From Symsagittifera roscoffensis (lineage: Eukaryota > Xenacoelomorpha > Acoela > Convolutidae), in the NCBI RefSeq assembly GCF_963678635.1, contig NC_087069.1:18018660-18078659 (forward strand): a DNA stretch of 60,000 nucleotides. The letters are read 5' to 3'. Below the pieces are notes generated by a model. The model made no database searches. It was not told the DNA's origin and saw only the letters and a program-made list of their open reading frames with translations. Shown piece by piece: positions 33,586-45,479 of this stretch (positions are counted from its first letter, which is position 1; each line of letters begins with the position of its first letter). A program made the translations under genes and the position numbers.

Positions 33586-34047
33586 GGCAAACTGTTAATG
33601 AGTGAAATTTTTCACAATGTTTTTGAGTTAAATTATTTTAGTCATTGTTTTTTTTCTGGAAAATTTGTTGAATTATGTCAATCTAGGATTACTTGACACG
33701 ACCATAGAAGTATTCAGTGCTCTGTCCTGAATTGATTATTCTCTTAATTGTTCATTTTTGGTTGAGCCAAATTTATGATCACCCGCCATTGACTTTTTAG
33801 TAGAACAAGTTAGTGAACATCATCTCACATAATCATTGACGCACATAATCATTCTGAGTTTCAAGTTTTGTGGCGAGTTATTCTATTCACAGGGAAAAGA
33901 TTTGTAAGTCCTATTATTTTAAGGTCATCAATTTTCCTCAGTGTTTTTCACAAAAACTCAAATAGTTTTTACTAGGCCGCCAAAAAATCAAGTTTGTATT
34001 AAATTCTTTTGAAGATAAAAACGGACACCTTTGAGATAGCCAGAAAT
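33586..34047. other. Nothing recognised
   Basis: AT-rich, without supported gene or repeat. Confidence 0.4.
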
Positions 34048-34461
34048 CAGGGGCGAATTCGACCCCTTGCCGACCCAAAGGGTCCCTTTTCGTACTATTT
34101 TGAGATATTCATTTTTGGTGACGGACTCGTAACAATTTCTAAAGGCGCTTTTTGCGCCAAAAAATGCCAATTTTGAGGGTGGAGCGCGCGCCGAAAAAAA
34201 AACATGAATTTTTTGTCAACATTCTTCAAAAAATGCGGAAAAACGCCTTTTTTGGCCCATTTTTTCAAATTTTGCCTGCGGCGCAGAACGTTTGGCCGTT
34301 GCAGGGTCTTTTTAGTGCTTAGGGAGAGCTCGGAAAATCAATTTACTCGATCTAAAATAGGGTTAGCATTTTAGATTGAGTAAATTTACTCGATCTAAAA
34401 TTTTCGAGCTTTTTTTTGAAAATCAGCCCTCCACCTCGAGAAAATACTAGAGCGCCTGCTA
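34048..34461. mobile_element. hAT-like non-autonomous element, copy 1
   Basis: It starts CAGGGGCGAATTCGACC and shares ordered blocks with 37,437-37,706: GACCCCTTGCCGA, GGTCCC.TTT.GTACTA, a GACGGAC block, AATTTGAGGG.GGA, GCC.AAAA and, at the right, GAAAATC.GCCC followed by CGAGAAAAT. CAGGGGCG ends are typical of hAT miniature elements. A stretch around 34,265-34,415 is extra relative to copy 2. No ORF. Confidence 0.55.
34345..34415. repeat. Short inverted repeat in hAT-like copy 1
   Basis: TTACTCGATCTAAAAT is followed by ATTTTAGATTGAGTAA (one mismatch, short loop) and then a third, direct TTACTCGATCTAAAAT. It sits inside the segment absent from copy 2. Confidence 0.7.
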
Positions 34462-35244
34462 GAAACTTAGAAGTTGCCTAAGTCCATCAAATCATTTAGA
34501 TGATTTAATTGAACTGTCACATCCAATTTCTGTCTTTTTAAATCGCATTGGTTGTCAATTTAAAATGACTGAGAATGAATTTAGTTCGATTCAAAACACT
34601 TTTGTTTCAGGTTTGTCACTGTTGTCTCCCTTTTGTCCCCTTTGTGATCGGCTTCAGAAATCTGATCTGATAGCAACATTTTTGTTTCAGGTAACTGCTC
34701 ATAAGCCGAACGATTTAATTTTTTTGTTTTTTCTAACCAGTCTTTTTTTGTTTTAGCTTTTCTTTTTTCATGGTTGGTTTTTAATATTTATGCTTGGGTT
34801 GGGTTTTTTAATCAGTCACTTCTTGATTTTCTAATAAAATTTTTTGACCATTTTATTTTAACATCTGAAATACATTGTTGTCTTCAGCTCAAATTTATAA
34901 AGTTAGTCACCAGCGGCTTTTTTCGTAAACTTATAGGTGTTTGAAACTTGCTATTTTTACCATATTAAGATTTTTAAAACGCAAAAAATGCGGTCTTTCA
35001 ACTTGCGTGAGCAGCGGAATAAATTAGTCCAAACTGGTTGAGGCCATTAATTTGGCCTTATTCCTTAGAAATACGAAACACTAAAATTATCCCTTTGTAA
35101 GCGCGCAGGGGATAAATTAAAACAAAAGATATAAAAATATTTTTCAATTGTTTTATCAGTTTTTTAAGCAAAACATTCTAATTAGCCCTGCAGCGCAATC
35201 CTGTTATGGCTATACGCGTGATATTACGATGTAAAGAATGAACA

Positions 35245-36205
35245 AGTTTGGTTGTACATCAGGGCGAGCCCTGAATGTTTCGACTGCTCGTTAATCCAAA
35301 TCGAATATTTTTCGGGAAAAAAATATTGAAAAACTATAAATTTTGAAGAAAATCAATAATCAACTGTAAAAACTTGAGTCGTACGAAAATAATACGACCG
35401 ATTATCTAGCCTCAATTCAATTACAAATGGTTTTGTTGAGTGGTTTAATTTGCCGCGCATGGAAATTTCGCGTTACGCTTTCAAAATTATGAATAAATTC
35501 CTTAAAACGCGCATAAATTAGTCCAGAGCTTGACCAAACTGGCAATTTTCAAACGCCTAGAACTTGCTAAAATTTCGTTTTATGTTTGATTTTAGAAAGC
35601 TTTTGTCTTCAACGAATTATAATTTTTTCGATTGAATCCTTGTTTTTCGAAAGTGGGAACAAAAACAAATGCGTTCGCAGCTTTAAGTTTTCTCACCTTG
35701 CAAATATTTAAAACCGCTAATATTTTTCAAAACGCTAAAATAGTATTTTGTTCGAGGACTTTCGAATAAAGCGGAATAAGCATGCTTGGGGTGGATATTT
35801 TTTATTCAGTAATTTCGCCTCATCAAAATAATAGCTTTTAACAGAATTTTTCCTGAGTTCAAATGTAAAAAAATATTTTACCTCCGATCTTTTTCTGTAA
35901 ATTTCTGGGATTTTAGTGTTCTGGACTGATTTATGAGCGCTTTGAAGAATTTAATTATAACGCTGAGAGCGCAACGCGAATTATTTATGCGTTGCGATTT
36001 CTTCCGCACAAAAAAAAAAACGTTCTAATTTGATTTGAGGCTAGCCAGTCGGTCGTATTAATTTGATACGACTCAGATTTGATCTTTAATTTTGTCCAAA
36101 ATTTAAAGCTTTCCAACTTTTTTCCCCAAAAAACTAGTCGATATGGATAGTGGGGCAGTCCAAACGTTCATTGTTTTGCCCTGATATACGAGCAGTCTTG
36201 TTCTA
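35245..36205. mobile_element. Large inverted-repeat element, ~960 bp
   Basis: The left arm (about 35,245-35,540) and right arm (about 35,930-36,205) are inverted copies. Shared words include GACTGCTCGT, ATCAGGGC, a GAGTCGTA...AATACGACCGA block, CTAGCCTCAA and ATAAATTAGTCCAG. The central part, about 390 bp, is unpaired and non-coding. Similarity is imperfect but ordered over about 280 bp. It fits a non-autonomous TIR element or MITE of unknown superfamily. Confidence 0.65.
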
Positions 36206-37436
36206 AATTGAAATTCATCTGAGAGGGATGGAAAGATCACATATTTCTACTAATCTGTAATTATCAACCTGTAATGGAGACAAAGCTCAGACAATCTATT
36301 TCCTTCGGCTGCAATTTGGAAGCGGATTGTTTCGGACACAGGCGGAGAGGATCCCCTGTTGCGGAGTCTGTCGACGCTGCGTCGGAACTTCCTCGAAACT
36401 TTGTTCCCGCTCTCCACCTGAGTTGCGATCACTACAAAAGATCCTTCAATTTTTTAAGAAAAAATTTTAGAAAAACCCAAGCTTACAGTCGAATTTATAG
36501 TCCTTGAAATTTTTGAGGAGGCAGAGATCAGGAAAGCATGAAAACTAATTAATTTTCAAAATGTTTTAAAATTCTGTCTACCTTTTTGACCACTTTTTGA
36601 TTTTCCAAAAAATTAGTCTCACTCACTACAAATAGTTCTTAACTGGAAATTCTGGTCGATCAAAAAAGAATAACGTTAGCTAGATCCAAAAAGAAGACCC
36701 TTGTAGACAATAAAATGCATGGTAAAAGTGCTCGCCAATTTTTTTCTACCAAAAGTAGCACCAAAACAGAGAAAAGAGAATTTATCTGTGGATTCTAAAA
36801 CAGTGCTTTGTTTTTTTTTTGTAGTAGAATCAATCATCTGTTGTATAGTTCGAAACCCCTTCAGACAATCACTGGCCAGTTTTTATGATAAGTCTTCAGC
36901 TAGTGTAACTTCAGATCAAGATCTATTTACCTGAAATACTGATACAAAAAAAATGTATAGAGATTTGGAGAGCAATAACCGCATATTTTTTTGAACCAAT
37001 TGGAAAAATATTCTCATCAAATTTTTATATTGCAAATACAGATTTACCTGATATCAAAACTAAATGTAACATTGAAATTATTGCAACAAGACGCGCCATG
37101 TCAATGTTTTCTTCCGATAGGCTCACTCAAAAATACGATAAAATGTTTCATTCATTAAACTGAATTGTCACAAATAATTTGCATTGTTTAATTTAACAAA
37201 ATGTAACCAAAAGGGTAAATTGAGGAAACAAACAAAGCGTGAACAACTTCATTCCGTTAGAAGGTCAACATCATCTGAATCGGAGATGGTTTCTAGCCAT
37301 GCAACTTATCATTATAAAGCAAATTTTAATTTTGAAATTTACACTAGGAGTTTCTAGAATTAGATTGGCTTATAAAATCTTCGCTTTTCTCACCTCCGCC
37401 TTTCTCACAAGCAGCCTCCGCTTTTCTCACAACCAC
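36206..37436. other. Unassigned; possible old transposase remnants
   Basis: A GC-richer island at 36,280-36,430 holds overlapping frames on both strands that I do not recognise. At 36,719-36,934 a 71-codon frame with FVVESIICCIVRNPFRQSL faintly resembles the hAT transposase region with a PF..VENP.FR motif, but the match is too short to call. Confidence 0.2.
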
Positions 37437-37706
37437 CAGCGGGTTTGGGGGGACTCAAGAGTTTGACCCCCTGCCGATTCAAAAGATCCCCGCATTTGTA
37501 CTAGTTTAAGATCTCTATTTTGGCCGACGGACCCTAAATTTGTTTCTAAATAAATACTAAATACCCAATAAAAACTAAATTTGAGGGGAAAGTGCGGGCC
37601 GAAAAACGCGACTTTTTGGTCAAAGTTTTCTAAAAGGCGCCCAAAACGCCTTTTTGGTCTGCTTTGAAAATCCGCCCCCTTGAGAAAATTCCAAGATCCG
37701 CCCCTG
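37437..37706. mobile_element. hAT-like non-autonomous element, copy 2
   Basis: Shares ordered blocks with 34,048-34,461 and ends AAGATCCGCCCCTG, the complement of a CAGGGGCGG terminus. The left end is diverged. The opposite-strand frames here are by-products. Confidence 0.55.
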
Positions 37707-38016
37707 CTCACAGTGCTCAGTTACTCTTTTTTGAAATTGAAGTATTTTTTCGTAATCACGGGCAAATTAAACACGAATATTTTTTTTGGGTCGAAACAAG
37801 ACAGCTGAAAAGGAGTTTTGGCCCAGAAACCAACCAGTTATCGACTGATCCATGCCAGATAAAAAAATTGTTTTTTACTCCCAGTTCAGATATGTTTTCA
37901 CTATATCGACCAAAAGTTGGTATGTGTCGACTTTATCAAAAGATAAAATTATTAGTTTGAACTGCAAAAGATAAGTGTACTTGGTGCTACACCAAAAACG
38001 AGTATATTTTGGTTTT

Positions 38017-38331
38017 GTCAACTTTCTCGACCAATAAATACACAACTATTCGCCCCAGATTGGATAAATTTTCGACGGGCTCAGTGTGAAAGAAAATTGA
38101 GAAAAGCACCTTTGCTTTCGACTAATCTTTAGACTGTGCTCTGAAACTAAATTTCGGCCGTGTAACATATCCAATGTCTAAAGATTTTCTGTACATATCC
38201 AATGTCTAGAGCACAGTCTAAAGATTGGTCGAAAGCAAAGGTGCTTTTTCAGTTTTCTTTCACACTGAGCACGTCGAATTGTATCCAATCTGGGGCGAAT
38301 AGTTTTGTATTTATTGGTCGAGAAAGTTGAC
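38017..38331. repeat. Inverted spacer modules at the left end of the minisatellite
   Basis: The arms 38,017-38,142 and 38,208-38,331 are inverted copies with a 65-bp loop. The forward arm runs GTCAACTTTCTCGACCAATA, then ATTCGCCCCAGATTGG, CTCAGTGTGAAAGAAAA, AAAGCACCTTTGCTTTCGAC and CTGTGCTCT; the second arm is its complement. The inverted module recurs at about 38,950-39,050 and 39,270-39,410, each time followed by GTTGACAAAGGGCTCAGTG. The palindrome-containing unit was therefore itself duplicated. Confidence 0.85.
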
Positions 38332-40978
38332 AAAGGGCTCAGTGTGAAAGAACAAAGGGCTCAGTGTGAAAGAAAACTGAGAAAAGCACCTTTGCTTTCC
38401 ACCATCTTTAGATTGTGCTCTGAAACTAAGTTTCGACCGTGTTCGATCTATAATTCGATCTATACAAAACTATTCGCCCCAGATTGTTGGATACACTTCG
38501 ACGGGCTCAGTGTGAAAAAAAAACTGAGAAAAGCACCTTTGCTTTCCACCATCTTAAGATTGTGCTCTGAAACTAAGTTTCGACCGTGTTCGATCTATAA
38601 TTCGACTTTGCTCGACCTATGCTTCGACAGTGCTTGACCTGTCTTTCGAATATGCTCTACTAAGTTTCGATCGTGTTCGATCTATAATTCAAAATTGTTC
38701 GACCTATACTTCGACAGTGCTTAGCCTACCTTTCGAATGTGCTCGACCTATCAGTGTGAAAGAAAACCGAGAAAACTGCGACGCGCTGAGTGTGAAAGAA
38801 AACTGAGAAAAGCACCTTTGCTTTTGACCAATTTTTAGGTTGTGCTCTACTAAGTTTCGACCATGTTCGATCTATAATTCGACTTTGCTCGACCTATACT
38901 TGACCCATACTGAAATATACTGAAAGTATACTATTATTAGTTTGAACTATTAGTTTTTTCAGTTTTCTTTCACACTGAGCCCGTCGAATTGTATCCAATC
39001 TGGGGCAAAAAGTTTTGTATTTATTGGTCGAGAAAGTTGACAAAGGGCTCAGTGTGAAAGAACAAAGGGCTCAGTATGAAAGAAAACTGAGAAAAGCACC
39101 TTTGTCTTTCACACTGAAAACAATTCGACGGGCTCTTTACAAATAATTGCTTCTCTTATAAAATTATTAGTTTGAACTGCTAAAGATTTCGATCAATCTT
39201 AGACTGTGCTCTGAAACTAAAATTCGAACGTGTTACATATCTAATGTTTAAAATTTTCTTTACATATCCAATGTCTAGAGCACAGTCTAAAGATTGGTCG
39301 AAAGCAAAGGTGCTTTTCTCAGTTTGCTTTCACACTGAGCCCGTCGAATTGTATCCAATCTGGGGCGAATAGTTTTGTATTTATTGGTCGAGAAAGTTGA
39401 CAAAGGGCTCAGTGTGAAAGAACAAAGGGCTCAGTATGAAAGAAAACTGAGAAAAGCACCTTTCCTTTAGACCAATCTTTAGACTGTGCTCTAGACATTG
39501 GATATGTAAAGAACTGCAAAAGAACTGTTTTCTTTCACACTGTGCTTTTTCAGTTTTCTTTCACGGTCTGAAACTAAGTTTCGACCGTGTTCGATCTATA
39601 ATTTGATTTTGCTCGACCTATACTTCGACAGTGCTTGACCTATCTTTCGAATGTACTCGACCTATATTTCAACTGTGCTCGACCTGTGTTTGGACCTGTA
39701 TTTCGATTTGTATTTCTGTAAATAGAAAACTGAGAAAAGCACCTTTGCTTTCGACCAATCTTTAGACTCTGCTCTACTAAGTTTCGACCGTGTTCGATCT
39801 ATTAAGCTCAGTGTGAAAGAAAACTGAGAAAAGCACCTTTGCTTTCGACCAATTTTTAGACTGTGCTCTACTATTTCAACTGTGCTCGACCTGTAATTCG
39901 ACCTATATTTCGACTAAGTTTCGAGCGTGTTCGATGTATAATTCGACCAATAAAAATCGACCTTTGCTTACGACCAATCTTTAGACTGTGCTCTCCTATT
40001 TCAACTGTTCTCGACCTGTATTTCGACCTGTATTTCGACTAAATTTCGACCGTGTTTGATCTATAATTCGACTTTGCTCGACCTATACTTCGACAGTGCT
40101 TGACCTATTTTTCGAATGTGCTCAACTAAGTTTCGACAGTGTTCGATCTATAATTTGACTTTGCTCGACCTTTACTTCGACAGTGCTTGACCTATCTTTC
40201 GCATGTGCTCGACCTATCTTTCAACTGTGCTCGACCTATGCTTCGACAGTGCTTGACCTATCTTTCGAATGTGCTCTTCTAAGTTTCGACCGTGTTCGAT
40301 CTATAATTCGACTCTGCTCGACCTATACTTCGACAGTGCTTGACCTATCTTTCGAATGTGCTCAACTAAGTTTCGACAGTGTTCGATCTATAATTTGACT
40401 TTTCTCGACCTTTACTTCGACAGTGCTTGACCTATCTTTCGCATGTGCTCGACCTATCTTTCAACTGTGCTCGACCTATACTTCGACAGTGCTTGACCTA
40501 TCTGTCGAATGTGCTCGACCTATATTTCAACTGTGCTCGACCTGAATTTCGACCTGTATTTCGAACTAAGTTTCGACCGTGTTCGATCTATAATTCGACT
40601 TTGCTCGACCTATACTTCGACAGTGCTTGACCTATCTTTCGAATGTGCTCTACTAAGTTTCGACCGTGTTCGATCTATAATTCGACTTTGCTCGACCTTT
40701 ACTTCGACAGTGCTTGACATATCTTTCGAATGTGCTCGACCTATATTTCAAATGTGCTCGACCTGTATTTCGACTGTGCTTGATCTAAACTTCGACAGTG
40801 CTCGACCTATTTTTCGACAGTGCTCGACCTATCTTTCGAATGTGCTCGACCTATCTTTCAACTGTGCTCGACCTGTATTTCGACTGTGCTTGACCTATAC
40901 TTCGACAGTGCTCGACCTATCTTTCGACAGTGCTCGAGCTATCTTTAGAATGTGCTTGACCAAAAAATACAAATTTAT

Positions 40979-43900
40979 TCGCCCCAGATTGGATACAATT
41001 CGACGGTCTCAGTGTGAAAGAAAACTGAGAAAAGCACCTTTGCTTTCGACCAGTCTTTAGACAGTGTTCTACTAAGTTTTGACCGTGTTCGATCTATAAT
41101 TCGAGTTTGCTTGACCTTTACTTCGACAGTGCTTGACCTATCTTTCGAATGTGCTCGACCTTTATTTCAACTGTGCTCGACCTGTATTTCGACTGTGCTT
41201 GACCAAATCTTCGACAGTGCTCGACCTATCTTTCGACAGTGCTCGACCAATCTTTCAAATGTGCTCAACCTATGTTTCAACTGTGATCGACCTGTATTTC
41301 GACTGTGCTTGACCTATACTTCGACAGTCTTGACCTATCTTTCGAATGTGCTCTACTAAGTTTCGACCGTGTTTGATCTATAATTCGACTTTGCTCGACC
41401 TATACTTCGACAGTGCTCGAGCTATCTTTCAAATGTGCTCAACCTATGTTTCAACTGTGATCGACCTGTATTTCGACTGTGCTTGACCTATACTTTGACA
41501 GTCTTGACCTATCTTTCGAATGTGCTCTACTAAGTTTCGACCGTGTTTGATCTATAATTCGACTTTGCTCGACCTATACTTCGACAGTGCTCGAGCTATC
41601 TTTCGAATGTGCTCGACCAAAAAATACAAAACTATTCGCCCAGATTGGATACAATTCGACGGTCTCAGTGTGAAAGAAAACTGAGAAAAGCACCTTTGGT
41701 TTCGACCAGTCTTTAGACAGTGCTCTACTAAGTTTCGACAGTGTTCGATCTATAATTCGACTTTGCTCGACCTTTACTTCGAGAGTGCTTGACCTATCTT
41801 TCGAATGTGCTCGACTTATCTTTCAACTGTGCTCAACCTATACTTCGACAGAGCTTGACCTATCTTTCGAATGTGCTCGACCTTTATTTCAACTGTGCTC
41901 GACCTGTATTTCGACTGTGCTTGACATATTCTTCGACAGTGCTCGACCTATCTTTCGACAGTGCTCGACCAATCTTTCGAATGTGCTCAACCTATGTTTC
42001 AACTGTGCTCGACCTGTATTTCGACTGTGCTTGACCTATACTTCGACAACGCTCGACCTATCTTTCGACAGTGCTCGAGCTATCTTTAGAATGTGCTCGA
42101 CCAAAAAATACAAAACTATTCGCCCCAGATTGGATACAATTCGACGGTCTCAGTGTGAAAGAAAACTGAGAAAAGCACCTTTGCTTTCGACCAGTCTTTA
42201 GACAGTGCTCTACTAAGTTTTGACCGTGTTCGATCTATAATTCGAGTTTGCTCGACCTTTACTTCGACAGTGCTTGACCTATCTTTCGAATGTGCTCGAC
42301 CTATCTTTCAGCTGTGCTCGACCTATACTTCGACAGTGCTTGACCTATCTTTCGAATGTGCTCGACCTTTATTTCAACTGTGCTCGACCTGTATTTCGAC
42401 TGTGCTTGACCTATTCTTCGACAGTGCTCGACCTATCTTTCGACAGTGCTCGACCAATCTTTCGAATGTGCTCAACCTATGTTTCAACTGTGCTCGACCT
42501 GTATTTCGACTGTGCTTGACCTATACTTCGACAGTCTTGACCTATCTTTCGAATGTGCTCTACTAAGTTTCGACCGTCTTTGATCTATAATTCGAATTGG
42601 CTCGACCTATACTCCGACAATGCTCGAGCTATCTTTTGAATGCGCTCGACAAAAAAATACAAAACTATTCGCCCCAGATTGGATACAATTCGACGGTCTC
42701 AGTGTGAAAGAAAACTGAGAAAAGCACCTTTGCTTTCGACCAGTCTTTAGACAGTGCTCTACTAAGTTTCGACAGTGTTCGATCTATAATTCGACTTTGC
42801 TCGACCTTTACTTCGAGAGTGCTTGACCTATCTTTCGAATGTGCTCGACTTATCTTTCAACTGTGCTCGACCTATACTTCGACAGTGCTTGACCTATCTT
42901 TCGAATGTGCTCGACCTTTATTTCAACTGTGCTCGACCTGTATTTCGACTGTGCTTGACCTATTCTTCGACAGTGCTCGACCTATCTTTCGAATGTGCTC
43001 AACCTATGTTTCAACTGTGCTCGACCTGTATTTCGACTGTGCTTGACCTATACTTCGACAACACTCGACCTATCTTTCGACAGTGCTCGAGCTATATTTA
43101 GAATGTGCCGGACCAAAAAATACAAAACTATTCGCCCCAGATTGGATACAATTCGACAGTCTCAGTGTGAAAGAAAACTGAGAAAAGCACCTTTGCTTTC
43201 GACCAGTCTTTAGACAGTGCTCTACTAAGTTTCGACCGTGTTCGATCTATAATTCGACTTTACTCAACCTTTACTTCGGCAGTGCTTGTCCTATCTTTCG
43301 AATGTGCTCGACCTATCTTTCAACTGTGCTCGACCTACACTTCGACAGTGCTTGACCTATCTTTCGAATGTGCTCGACCTTTATTTCAAATGCGCTCGAC
43401 CTGTATTTCGACTGTGCTTGACCTATCTTTCGAATGTGCTCTACTAAGTTTCGACCGTGTTTGATCTATAATTCGGTTTGCTCGACCTATTCTTTGACAG
43501 TGCTTGACCTATCGAAGTATAGGTCGAACGTGTTTGATCTATAAATCGAATTTGCTCGACCTATACTTCGACAGTGCTTGACCTATCTTTCAACAGTGTT
43601 CGACCTATCTTTCGAATGTGCTCGACCAATAAATACAAAACTATTCGCCCCAGATTGGATTCAAATCGACGGGCTCAGTAAGAAAAAAAAACTGAGAAAA
43701 GCACTTTTGCTTTCGACCAATCTTTAGACTGTGCTCTACTAAGTTTCGACCTTTTTCGATCTATAATTTGATTTTGCTCGACCTATACTTCGACAGTGCT
43801 TGTCCTATCTTTCGATTGTGCTCGACCTATCTTTCAACTGTGCTCGACCTATACTTCGACAGTGCTTGACCTATCTTTCGAATGTGCTCGACCTTTATTT

Positions 43901-45060
43901 CAAATGTGCTCGACCTGTATTTCGACTGTGCTTGACCTATCTTTCGAATATGCTCTACTAAGTTTCGACCGTGTTTGATCTATAATTCGGTTTGCTCGAC
44001 CTATTCTTTGACAGTGCTTGACCTATCGAAGTATAGGTCGAACGTGTTTGTTCTATAAATCGAATTTGCTCGACCTATACTTCGACAGTGCTTGACCTAT
44101 CTTTCAACAGTGTTCGACCTATCTTTCGAATGTGCTCGACCAATAAATACAAAACTATTCGCCCCAGATTGGATTCAAATCGACGGGCTCAGTAAGAAAA
44201 AAAACTGAGAAAAGCACTTTTGCTTTCGACCAATCTTTAGACTGTGCTCTACTAAGTTTCGACCTTTTTCGATCTATAATTTGATTTTGCTCGACCTATA
44301 CTTCGACAGTGCTTGACCTATCTTTCGAATGTGCTCGACCTAAATTTCAACTGTGCTCGACCTGTATTTCGACTGTGCTTGACCTATACTTCGACAACAA
44401 TCGACCTATCTTTCGACAGTGCTCGAGCTATATTTAGAATGTGCTCGACCAAAAAATACAAAACTATTCGCCCCAGATTGGATACAATTCGACAGTCTCA
44501 GTGTGAAAGAAAACTGAGAAAAGCACCTTTGCTTTCGACCAGTCTTTAGACAGTGCTTTACTAAGTTTCGACCGTGTTCGATCTATAATTCGACTTTACT
44601 CAACCTTTACTTCGGCAGTGCTTGTCCTATCTTTCGAATGTGCTCGACCTATCTTTCAACTGTGCTCGACCTATACTTCGACAGTGCTTGACCTATCTTT
44701 CGAATGTGCTCGACCTTTATTTCAAATGTGCTCGACCTGTATTTCGACTGTGCTTGACCTATCTTTCGAATGTGCTCTACTAAGTTTCGACCGTGTTTGA
44801 TCTATAATTCGGTTTGCTCGACCTATTCTTTGACAGTGCTTGACCTATCGAAGTATAGGTCGAACGTGTTTGATCTATAAATCGAATTTGCTCGACCTAT
44901 ACTTCGACAGTGCTTGACCTATCTTTCAACAGTGTTCGACCTATCTTTCGAATGTGCTCGACCAATAAATACAAAACTATTCGCCCCAGATTGGATTCAA
45001 ATCGACGGGCTCAGTAAGAAAAAAAACTGAGAAAAGCACTTTTGCTTTCGACCAATCTTT
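40979..45060 (+). repeat. Recurring spacer module inside the 22-bp array
   Basis: A non-monomer module recurs at about 40,979, 41,636, 42,119, 42,668, 43,129, 43,644, 44,157, 44,467 and 44,987, and in altered form near 38,047 and 38,470. It contains ATACAAAACTATTCGCCCCA, GATTGGATACAATTCGACGG, CTCAGTGTGAAAGAAAA, CTGAGAAAAGCACCTTTG and CTTTCGACCA. Spacing is 310-660 bp. It runs into degenerate 22-mers (CTACTAAGTTTCGACCGTG, TTCGATCTATAATTCGAC) before the regular array. Module plus monomers form the higher-order unit here. Confidence 0.9.
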
Positions 45061-45479
45061 AGACTGTGCTCTACTAAGTTTCGACCTTTTTCGATCTATA
45101 ATTTGATTTTGCTCGACCTATACTTCGACAGTGCTTGACCTATCTTTCGAATGTGCTCGACCTAAATTTCAACTGTGCTCGACCTGTATTTCGACTGTGC
45201 TTGACCTATACTTCGACAGTGCTTGACCTATCTTTCAACTGTGCTCGACCTATACTTCGACAATGCTTGACCTATCTTTCGAATGTGCTCGACCTAAATT
45301 TCAACTGTGCTCGACCTGTATTTCGACTGTGCTTGACCTATACTTCGACAGTGCTTGACCTATCTTTCGAATGTGCTCTACTAAGTTTCGACCGTGTTCG
45401 ATCTATAATTCGACTTTGCTCGACCTATACTTCGACAGTGCTGAACCTATCGAAGAATGGGTCGAACGTGTTTGATCTT

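Noticed and set aside
33375-33590. 71-codon frame
   Set aside because: It consists of the N gap.
36719-37160. hAT transposase gene
   Set aside because: Only one short stretch (VVES...VRNPFRQSL) is suggestive. No catalytic Asp/Glu or dimerisation motif could be placed.
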